Below, piece after piece: positions 1-5,105 of a stretch of DNA of 6,823 bases (position 1 is its first letter; every line of letters begins with the position of its first letter). The DNA is from an uncultured Lachnospiraceae bacterium (GTDB lineage Bacteria; Bacillota; Clostridia; Lachnospirales; Lachnospiraceae), in contig CABRSG010000126.1 of NCBI GenBank assembly GCA_902473545.1, positions 1 to 6,823 on the forward strand, in the 5' to 3' direction. The notes below the pieces were generated by a model, which was given only the letters and a program-made list of their open reading frames with translations, was not told the DNA's origin and did not search any database. The translations under genes and the position numbers were made by a program.

Positions 1-55
1 ATAGAGCGTTTGGCTACGGACCAAAAGGTCGGGAGTTCGAATCTTCTAACGCACG
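1..55 (+). tRNA. tRNA-Arg(ACG), 3' part; 5' end outside window
   Basis: The tRNA lacks its acceptor 5' strand and most of the D arm, which lie before the window. The end of the D stem (GAGC, 4-7) is followed by an anticodon stem TTTGG/CCAAA (9-13 with 21-25). The loop is CTACGGA (14-20), placing ACG at the anticodon, which reads arginine CGN codons. The variable loop is 26-30. The T arm is GGGAG/CTTCT with a TTCGAAT loop (31-47) and contains two G-U pairs. The 3' acceptor strand AACGCAC (48-54) is followed by a G discriminator at 55. CCA is not encoded, so it must be added after transcription. A strong terminator follows directly. Confidence 0.93.
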
Positions 56-65
56 CTTTTGAAAG

Positions 66-94
66 AAGAAACCTTGAAAAAGGTTTCTTTTTTT
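66..94 (+). terminator. Rho-independent terminator after tRNA-Arg
   Basis: A perfect 10-bp stem (66-75 with 80-89) encloses a GAAA tetraloop and is followed by an uninterrupted T run to 94. It ends the tRNA transcript. Read on the minus strand, the same stem is followed by CTTTC after two paired T residues, a weaker T-rich tail. It may therefore also stop the leftward mutagenesis operon whose last stop codon is at 145. Confidence 0.9.
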
Positions 95-144
95 ATTTCA
101 AAAACCGGAAAACAAATTGAAACGTCGCACACTTTTCCTTGCGT

Positions 145-453
145 CTACTCCTCCCCAAACGGACGCCGCAGAAGATTGTAGGAGGTCGTCCGGAGACGTA
201 TCACCGCATTTTTTAAATTCTCCTCCATCTTCGGATTTGTCTTCCCCTTTGCAAACTGGCGCAGCAGTTTCTCCAGATATGCGCAGTCGTCGCGAAGCTG
301 CAGCTTACCCGTCAAATCGATGTCCGCTGATTTTTCCTTCATCTCCCGGCGCGTCTCCTCCAGCAGCGCCTGTGCATTTACAATCTGAATTTTCAATTCC
401 GACGGTAATACGTTCAGATTCCCGGTGTTTTTGCGTTTTCTATGAAATATCAT
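145..453 (-). CDS. Uncharacterised 102-aa charged helical protein in the polymerase cassette
   Basis: I do not recognise this family. The 102-residue product is rich in Lys, Arg, Glu and Leu and has no signal peptide, membrane segment or cysteine motif. It looks mostly helical: a basic N-terminus (residues 1-10), then amphipathic stretches around 17-43 and 50-70, and a basic C-terminal helix around 78-97. The ATG at 453 has AAAGGAG ten bases upstream. The first 14 bases overlap the end of the YolD-like gene in another frame, which suggests translational coupling. As the last gene of the SOS cassette it may be an accessory or regulator of the polymerase, but that rests on position only. The tRNA terminator stem lies about 55 bases downstream. 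Confidence 0.75.
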   Translation of the reverse strand: MIFHRKRKNTGNLNVLPSELKIQIVNAQALLEETRREMKEKSADIDLTGKLQLRDDCAYLEKLLRQFAKGKTNPKMEENLKNAVIRLRTTSYNLLRRPFGEE

Positions 454-616
454 GCTGCTCCCACTCCTTTCTCGTCTTATCTATCGCCGCTCCATGTCCA
501 TCAAGAGCCGCAAACGGCGCAAACTGTGCCGCCCGATCCCGCAGCGGCATACGCGGATGCGTTACCGGCTCCGGATGCGGCAGATACATAATATCGTCAT
601 AATTCTGCTGTTCCAT
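440..616 (-). CDS. YolD-like family protein, 58 aa
   Basis: This short gene encodes 58 residues beginning MEQQNYDDIMYLPHP and ending EWEQHDIS. The N-terminal YDDIMYLPHP segment (residues 6-15), then HPRM (20-23) and DRAAQFAPFAAL (27-38), matches what I recall of clostridial YolD-like proteins. YolD-like proteins are commonly encoded beside UvrX-type Y-family polymerases, as here, and are thought to be their partners. AAAGGAG stands ten bases before the ATG. The gene lies 62 bases after the polymerase stop codon and overlaps the next gene by 14 bases, so all three are probably cotranscribed. Its biochemical role is not established by anything visible here. Confidence 0.88.
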   Translation of the reverse strand: MEQQNYDDIMYLPHPEPVTHPRMPLRDRAAQFAPFAALDGHGAAIDKTRKEWEQHDIS

Positions 617-678
617 CTGCGCTTCACTCCTTTCCTGCTGTTCATCCGAAAGAACATTTCCTTCTCTATCTGCCGGTT

Positions 679-2193
679 TTATGCACGGTGGCCGCCGATC
701 TGACCGTTACGGTCCCTGGCAGTTGCCCCTTCTTTCAGATTCATACCCTTTAAAATGGCGTTTTTTCCATATTTTTTCTTGATATCCAGTATTGCCTGCT
801 GTATTTTTCGCTCCCGCTGCAGCGTCGCTTCCTCCTCCTGCCGCTTTTTTTCCAGAGCAGTATAATCGGTAAACAGATCAAGCTGCTCAAATTCCGTTTT
901 TTGCTTTGCAGTCTCCTCCGCCGCCACATGGTTCGCAGTGAGTGTGATGCGGCGGATCAACAGATTTTTATCAGCAATCCTTCCGTATAGCTCCATCACT
1001 GCCTCTATGATCTGTTTCGTGGAGGAAGTCTGTTTTGGCAGATTGATCGTACCGTGCGCATGCTTTGGCACCCTGCGGCCGTAGCGGTCTGTCTTGACCT
1101 CCCCATGGTAGCCGCGCGCCCGCTTTGGATCGGAAAGATTTTCAATATCGTAGCCGATCGTCAGTACCATCTGATCTGTAACCAGGCGCTTATCAACCAG
1201 ATCCAGCACGAGCTGATCTGCCATTTCCTGTACAACAAGCTTTGCCTTCTCGTAGCTGTAGGGACAGTGCAGCACCTGGCCGGCTCCGAGACTGTTTGTC
1301 TCCGGCCTATATGCCTTGATATCTGCAATCGTACATGGCTCCCAGCCCCAGGCATGGTCGATCAGAAGCTCGGCATTTATGCCGAACAGCTTGTACAGCA
1401 GGGCTTCGTTGTGGTACTCCTCTGGCTTTCCGATAGCGCAGCGCGCCACATCTCCCATGGTAAACATGCCGTTCGCCTCAAGCTTTCTGGCATAGCCCCC
1501 GCCAACACGCCAGAAATCGGTAAGCGGCCGGTGTCCCCACAAAAGCTGCCTGTAAGAAAGTTCATCAAGCTCTGCGATGCGGACGCCATTTTCATCCGGC
1601 GCGACGTGCTTCGCCATGTTGCAGAGATACAGGTTTGTGCCGATACCGGCTGTCGCCGTAATTCCGGTCGTCTCATAAACATCTGCCAGAATTTTCTCAG
1701 CAAGCTCCCGCGCGGAAAGCCTGTAGGTGCCAAGATAACCCGTAACATCCAGAAAAATCTCATCGATCGAGTAAACATGATGATCCTCCGGCGCAACATA
1801 TTTCAAATATATATTGTAGATCCGCGTGCTGTACTGAATATAGTGTGCCATCCGCGGCGGTGCAACAATGTAATCCAGTGCAAGCTCCGAATGCCGCTTC
1901 AATTCCGTATCATCCCAGGAAGCGCCTGTCAGCTTATGCTCCGGTGCATTCCTCTTCCGCCCGGCATTTACCTCCTTTACCCGCTGTACCACCTCAAACA
2001 GACGGGGTCTTCCGGGAATCCCGTATGCCTTCAGGGACGGCGAAACGGCAAGGCAGATGGTTTTTTCCGTCCGCGCCGCATCGGCAACGACCAGATTCGT
2101 CGTCATCGGGTCAAGGTTCCGCTCCCGGCACTCTACCGAGGCGTAAAAAGATTTTAAATCAATTGCAATGTATGTGCGGCTTTTTTCCTGCAT
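679..2193 (-). CDS. Y-family translesion DNA polymerase (UvrX/DinB/UmuC type)
   Basis: This is an error-prone polymerase that copies past damaged bases during the SOS response. The 504-residue product starts with the palm motif IAIDLKSFYASVE (residues 9-21). D12 is a metal ligand and Y17 sits at the probable steric-gate position. YSIDEIFLD (141-149) supplies catalytic D144 and E145. GIGTNLYLCNMAK (183-195) is the following conserved motif. A helix-hairpin-helix-like thumb region is near 226-250 and a little-finger region spans roughly 300-425. QLDLF at 437-441 is a classic beta-clamp-binding motif, and a charged helical tail follows. An upstream in-frame TTG at 2247 is rejected because it lies in the -35 box. 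The ATG at 2193 has GGGAGG nine bases upstream and follows the promoter. All key residues are present. Exact subfamily naming (UvrX-like) is from recalled similarity. Confidence 0.95.
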   Translation of the reverse strand: MQEKSRTYIAIDLKSFYASVECRERNLDPMTTNLVVADAARTEKTICLAVSPSLKAYGIPGRPRLFEVVQRVKEVNAGRKRNAPEHKLTGASWDDTELKRHSELALDYIVAPPRMAHYIQYSTRIYNIYLKYVAPEDHHVYSIDEIFLDVTGYLGTYRLSARELAEKILADVYETTGITATAGIGTNLYLCNMAKHVAPDENGVRIAELDELSYRQLLWGHRPLTDFWRVGGGYARKLEANGMFTMGDVARCAIGKPEEYHNEALLYKLFGINAELLIDHAWGWEPCTIADIKAYRPETNSLGAGQVLHCPYSYEKAKLVVQEMADQLVLDLVDKRLVTDQMVLTIGYDIENLSDPKRARGYHGEVKTDRYGRRVPKHAHGTINLPKQTSSTKQIIEAVMELYGRIADKNLLIRRITLTANHVAAEETAKQKTEFEQLDLFTDYTALEKKRQEEEATLQRERKIQQAILDIKKKYGKNAILKGMNLKEGATARDRNGQIGGHRA

Positions 2194-2218
2194 ACGCCTC
2201 TGCCTCCCTCCTGCTCTC

Positions 2219-2247
2219 ATTATACGAACATTCGTTCTTAGTTTCAA
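2219..2247 (-). promoter_or_regulatory. Sigma-A promoter of the polymerase cassette
   Basis: On the minus strand TTGAAA (2247-2242) and a perfect TATAAT (2224-2219) are separated by exactly 17 bases. The predicted transcript starts near 2212, leaving a leader of about 19 bases with the Shine-Dalgarno sequence almost at its 5' end. The -35 box lies only about 10 bases after the DUF4317 stop codon, so the cassette has its own promoter. No terminator precedes it, so readthrough from the DUF4317 gene is possible too. Confidence 0.87.
2225..2238 (-). promoter_or_regulatory. LexA (SOS) box inside the polymerase promoter
   Basis: The minus strand reads AGAACGAATGTTCG, matching the Gram-positive LexA/DinR operator CGAAC-N4-GTTCG at nine of ten fixed positions; the core GAAC-N4-GTTC is perfect. 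It fills most of the spacer between the -35 and -10 boxes, so bound LexA should block RNA polymerase. Damage-induced LexA cleavage would then turn on the polymerase, YolD-like and 102-aa genes. Confidence 0.87.
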
Positions 2248-2257
2248 GAGGAAATTT

Positions 2258-3424
2258 TTATTTCACCGGAATCCCGTTTACCTCAACTTCGTCTGTCAAT
2301 TCAATCACCAGGCATTTTCTGCCGTCGATCACGGTCGTCTCCACCAGGTCGCTCCTCGCGGGATTGACCTGCACGATAATATCCTTCGTCTTTATCTCAA
2401 ATTTTCGCGTATTTGCCACGTTTGCCGCCACAAATGACGTCTGCTCGCCTGCCGCCTCCTCAAATCGATCGTCAAACTGCGACATTTTCTCCTCCGCCAC
2501 GCCGCTCTGCTCAAACAGCCGCTTTACCTCCTGCCTGCCCAACACGAGCGGCGCCGGTTCCTCTTTCTGCTCCTCGATCATTTCATTCAGATTTTCGTGG
2601 ATCGTACGCACCGTCTCATAATCACAGGCATCTCCCAGCGTTTCCTCTACAAGTACCTGAAAGGTTTCTTTCTGACTTCCCGCCGTCAGCGGCAGCACAC
2701 AGCCCAGCACACTGTCCACAAAATCGCTGCAAGGCACTTCCGGCTTCTGGTTGTAGTAAAGGATGCTGTGAATATCTGCGCTGCGGTCATGAAATGCCGG
2801 GAAGAGAAAGCCGATCAGCGGCATCTCCACCAGCCAGTCCTGCGTGCGGCTGGAAAAGCAGTTTTCCTTCTCATTATACGACAGACAGGGCTTTGCCAGA
2901 TTTACCGGACAGATACAGCACATAATATGCTCGTAAACCTCATCCGACGCGTCAAACATCTCCTGGTTGTCGGATGCTTTTCCCGGAATATCATACACCG
3001 CATACATCAGCAGGATCAGATAATTTCCGGCATAATAATAGGAATCAATGATTCTGTCATAAAATTCTTCCAGGTTTCTATATCTTGTATAGAATGTTAT
3101 CGGTTCATAAAATTCTTCCAGGATGCCGTCATCCTGCAGCCCCGAATATTTCAGCTTCATGAGCAGCGCCTGCGTACCGTCCTCTTTTTCTGTCTCCAGC
3201 GGGAATTCCATGTTCAGCAGATTTTTGCCGATCGTTCCGGAAATTGCCTTGCGGAAGATATTCAGATATTTAAAAAATTCCTCCTCTGGCAATGATAAAA
3301 ACGCCTCCCGGAACTGCGTTTTTTTGTTCTTCTCCCCATCCACGTAGCAGCCGCAGATGCGGCTGATCGGACAGCGCTCCTGTGTGTATTGTTTTTTTAT
3401 CTCTGCAATTTCTTTCTTATTCAT
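2258..3424 (-). CDS. DUF4317 family protein
   Basis: The 388-residue protein matches what I recall of DUF4317, a family of unknown function common in Lachnospiraceae and relatives. Recognisable stretches are the N-terminal MNKKEIAEIKKQ, RICGCYVDGEKNKK (23-36), FLSLPEEE (42-49), SGTIGKNLLNMEFPL, DIPGKASDNQEMFDASDEVYE, GFLFPAFHDRSADIHSILYY, GSQKETFQVLVEETLG and a C-terminal VNPARSDLVET with an EVNGIPV end. It has no membrane segment or signal peptide, so it is probably cytosolic. The ATG at 3424 has AGAGG six bases upstream. Near residues 102-125 the motif LEEFY occurs twice, 16 residues apart; homologues as I remember them have one, so this looks like an in-frame insertion. It probably shares a transcript with the upstream Nudix gene. 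Function is unknown. Confidence 0.9.
   Translation of the reverse strand: MNKKEIAEIKKQYTQERCPISRICGCYVDGEKNKKTQFREAFLSLPEEEFFKYLNIFRKAISGTIGKNLLNMEFPLETEKEDGTQALLMKLKYSGLQDDGILEEFYEPITFYTRYRNLEEFYDRIIDSYYYAGNYLILLMYAVYDIPGKASDNQEMFDASDEVYEHIMCCICPVNLAKPCLSYNEKENCFSSRTQDWLVEMPLIGFLFPAFHDRSADIHSILYYNQKPEVPCSDFVDSVLGCVLPLTAGSQKETFQVLVEETLGDACDYETVRTIHENLNEMIEEQKEEPAPLVLGRQEVKRLFEQSGVAEEKMSQFDDRFEEAAGEQTSFVAANVANTRKFEIKTKDIIVQVNPARSDLVETTVIDGRKCLVIELTDEVEVNGIPVK
3057..3122. repeat. 18-bp direct repeats flanking a 30-bp core inside DUF4317
   Basis: The 18 bases at 3057-3074 recur exactly at 3105-3122, 48 bases apart, so the duplication keeps the frame. The 30-base core (3075-3104) contains an inverted repeat, TTCTATA and TATAGAA around a 5-base centre. 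On the coding strand each repeat encodes LEEFY plus part of the next codon. Apart from the 18 bases the two 48-base periods show little resemblance, so this is not a simple recent tandem duplication of 48 bases. Confidence 0.85.
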
Positions 3425-3441
3425 TTTCTACCTCTTTTTTT

Positions 3442-3515
3442 CTGTAACCGCATTTTCCGCATCAAACAACAGCTGTTTTTGTTTTGCTCCTGCGACTGCT
3501 TTTCCCACATCAAAC
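3442..3515 (-). repeat. Degenerate tandem repeat, 48-bp period, between the Nudix and DUF4317 genes
   Basis: Minus-strand bases 3515-3490 and 3467-3442 align without gaps at 20 of 26 positions, both beginning GTTTGATG. The first copy overlaps the Nudix stop codon. The spacer region stays open in the frame one base later than the Nudix frame, reading FDVGKAVAGAK and then FDAENAVTEKKR. That frame closes at a TAG (3428-3430), three bases before the DUF4317 start. It has no start codon with a ribosome site of its own, so it is not called as a gene. Confidence 0.6.
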
Positions 3516-4004
3516 GTCTGTCGTTTTATTTCCGGATACCGGCAATTCCTCCCCGTCCAGGCAGGCGCGCTTCAGGCGGGCGCCCTCATATTCCAGTTTC
3601 AGCGAAAAAAACGGCTTTTCCTCTTCCAGCAAGCGGAAGAAAACGTAATCGCCCTCCCAGAGGTTCAGCCCGGACAGCTCTGATTTTTTTACCCACTCCA
3701 GCTTTCCCTCGTCGCAGTCTGTCAGCTCTCCTTCATAGCCGTCCGCCGTATACAAAAACATATATTCCGTTTCCCAGCCGGCACAGACAAACGTCACGAT
3801 CCCGCGCAGACGATAGCTGGTAAGTACAAGCCCTGTCTCCTCCCGCACCTCACGCAGCAGGCATTCCTCCGGACTTTCATCCTTTTCAAAATGCCCGCCG
3901 ATGCCAATCCACTTATCCCTGTTCACATCGTGTTTTTTCGACACCCGGTGCAGCATCAGATAGGCGTCTTCTTTTTCTATATAGCAAAGCGTCGTCAGTC
4001 CCAT
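3510..4004 (-). CDS. Nudix hydrolase, MutT/MutX-like (probable 8-oxo-dGTP diphosphatase)
   Basis: This is a 164-residue cytosolic pyrophosphohydrolase, probably cleansing the nucleotide pool of oxidised dGTP. The Nudix box is complete: G37, five residues, E43, seven residues, then REVREETGL (51-59), whose R51, E52, E55 and E56 hold the catalytic metal. The N-terminal TTLCYIEKEDAYLMLHR and the DKWIGIGGHFE stretch match what I recall of MutX-like proteins. An aromatic FFSLKLEYEG segment near the end is also usual. AAGGAG stands seven bases before the ATG at 4004. A second ATG at 4010 is too close to that site, and in-frame ATG codons at 4040 and 4103 lie in or upstream of the promoter. The exact substrate cannot be read from sequence. 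Confidence 0.9.
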   Translation of the reverse strand: MGLTTLCYIEKEDAYLMLHRVSKKHDVNRDKWIGIGGHFEKDESPEECLLREVREETGLVLTSYRLRGIVTFVCAGWETEYMFLYTADGYEGELTDCDEGKLEWVKKSELSGLNLWEGDYVFFRLLEEEKPFFSLKLEYEGARLKRACLDGEELPVSGNKTTDV

Positions 4005-4038
4005 AACCATTCTCCTTCCCGCCTTTTCTTTCCTGCTC

Positions 4039-4067
4039 ATTATAATGTTTTTTCCTCTGGCGTGCAA
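4039..4067 (-). promoter_or_regulatory. Sigma-A promoter of the Nudix-DUF4317 transcript
   Basis: On the minus strand TTGCAC (4067-4062) and TATAAT (4044-4039) are separated by 17 bases, with a predicted transcript start near 4032. It lies back to back with the cysteine synthase promoter; the two -35 boxes are 11 bases apart. No LexA box is seen in or near it. Confidence 0.75.
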
Positions 4068-4078
4068 GAAAAAGAAAC

Positions 4079-4108
4079 TTGACAGCACAATCCCGTGTGG
4101 CATATAGT
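4079..4108 (+). promoter_or_regulatory. Sigma-A promoter of the cysteine synthase gene
   Basis: A perfect TTGACA (4079-4084) is followed after 18 bases by TATAGT (4103-4108), five of six matches to the -10 consensus. The transcript would start near 4115 and carry a leader of about 55 bases. I could not identify a CymR-type operator or a T-box with confidence. Confidence 0.7.
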
Positions 4109-4133
4109 AATAAGAGATATTTCATGGAACGAG

Positions 4134-4172
4134 AAAGGATGCCGCATCTTATGCGGCATGGTAAATACGATG
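4134..4172 (+). promoter_or_regulatory. Cysteine synthase ribosome site with intervening hairpin
   Basis: AAAGG (4134-4138) is the only good Shine-Dalgarno sequence, but it lies 31 bases from the favoured ATG at 4170. Between them is a perfect 9-bp stem (4139-4147 with 4151-4159) with loop CTT. If it folds, the effective spacing becomes about 10 bases, which is normal. The competing in-frame ATG at 4158 would be buried in the stem. The hairpin has no T run, so it is not a terminator. Confidence 0.6.
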
Positions 4173-5102
4173 ATTTATTCAAACATTCTGGAAGCAATCG
4201 GGCACACTCCCATCGTCCGCCTCGGGAGGATGAACAGCCCGGAAAATGCAGAAATTCTTGTGAAATTTGAGGGACTGAACGTGGGCGGCTCCATCAAGAC
4301 GCGCACTGCCTACAATATGATCTGCGACGCCGAGGAACGCGGTCTGATCCATAAGGACACGATCATTGTCGAGCCGACAAGCGGCAACCAGGGGATCGGA
4401 CTTGCGCTGGTGGGCGCGGTAAAGGGCTACCGCACCATCATCATTATGCCGGATTCCGTCAGCGAGGAGCGCAGAAAGCTGGTACGCCACTACGGTGCAG
4501 AGGTAATTCTGATCCACGACGCCGGAAATATCGGCGCCTGCATCGAAGAATGCCTGCAAACTGCACTTCGCATGCAAAAAGAAAATCCCAATGTTTATGT
4601 TCCGCAGCAATTTGAAAACCCGGCAAACCCGATGGTTCACCGCCACCACACAGCGCTTGAGATCCTTGAACAGGTTGCAGGACCGATCCACGGCTTCTGC
4701 TCCGGCATCGGCACCGGCGGCACCATCACCGGCATCGGCGAGGTACTGAAAGCACAGAACCCCGATATGGTCATCTGGGCTGTCGAACCGGAAAACGCAG
4801 CAATCCTGGCCGGCGGCACCATCGGCACTCATCTGCAGATGGGAATCGGCGACGGCGTCATCCCGGATATCTTAAACCGGAAAATCTACGATGACATCTA
4901 CATTGTCACCGACGAGGAAGCCATTCAGACTTCAAAGGATCTTGCCCGTCTGGAGGGCATTATGTGCGGTATCTCCAGTGGGACGAATGTAGCGGCTGCG
5001 CTGAAGCTCGCCAGAAAACTTGGCAGAGGAAAGACGGTTGTCACCGTGCTTCCGGACACCGCAGAGCGCTACTTCTCCACCCCTCTGTTTGCAAACGAAT
5101 AA
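4170..5102 (+). CDS. cysK: Cysteine synthase (O-acetylserine sulfhydrylase), PLP-dependent
   Basis: The enzyme makes L-cysteine and acetate from O-acetylserine and sulfide in the cytosol. The 310-residue product opens MIYSNILEAIGHTPIVRL, typical of this family. K43, in GGSIKTR (39-45), is the expected Schiff-base lysine. The substrate loop is TSGNQG (70-75), where most family members have TSGNTG. GTGGTITG (181-188) grips the PLP phosphate, and the C-terminal CGISSGTN and ERYFSTPLF stretches are also usual. The lysine segment reads NVGGSIKTR instead of the common NPxxSVKDR. The start at 4170 fits the family N-terminus better than the ATG at 4158. The gene appears monocistronic; no serine acetyltransferase gene is nearby. 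A related PLP lyase using another nucleophile cannot be excluded. Confidence 0.92.
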   Translation: MIYSNILEAIGHTPIVRLGRMNSPENAEILVKFEGLNVGGSIKTRTAYNMICDAEERGLIHKDTIIVEPTSGNQGIGLALVGAVKGYRTIIIMPDSVSEERRKLVRHYGAEVILIHDAGNIGACIEECLQTALRMQKENPNVYVPQQFENPANPMVHRHHTALEILEQVAGPIHGFCSGIGTGGTITGIGEVLKAQNPDMVIWAVEPENAAILAGGTIGTHLQMGIGDGVIPDILNRKIYDDIYIVTDEEAIQTSKDLARLEGIMCGISSGTNVAAALKLARKLGRGKTVVTVLPDTAERYFSTPLFANE

Positions 5103-5105
5103 TAC

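Noticed and set aside
626..655. Small inverted repeat TGTTC/GAACA between the polymerase and YolD-like genes
   Set aside because: The half-sites have the wrong orientation for a LexA box, the stem is only 5 bp, and there is no T run for a terminator.
1054..2157. Long open frame on the + strand (367 codons) opposite the polymerase gene
   Set aside because: It is antisense to a clearly conserved polymerase, its translation shows no recognisable domain, and it has no ribosome site.
2194..2247. Polymerase start at TTG 2247 or ATG 2220
   Set aside because: TTG 2247 is the -35 box and ATG 2220 overlaps the -10 box; the transcript should begin near 2212.
1845..2925. Two long + strand open frames opposite the polymerase and DUF4317 genes
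   Set aside because: Their Ser/Pro/Arg-rich low-complexity translations are typical of antisense frames; the minus strand carries the conserved proteins.
3057..3122. Two-repeat mini CRISPR array
   Set aside because: There is only one spacer-sized core, the repeats encode a conserved LEEFY protein segment, and no cas genes are present.
4005..4103. Nudix start at ATG 4103 or 4040
   Set aside because: Both lie in or upstream of the promoter for this gene and lack a ribosome site.
4179..4832. Minus-strand open frame (217 codons) opposite cysteine synthase
   Set aside because: It mirrors a conserved PLP enzyme and has no family resemblance or promoter.
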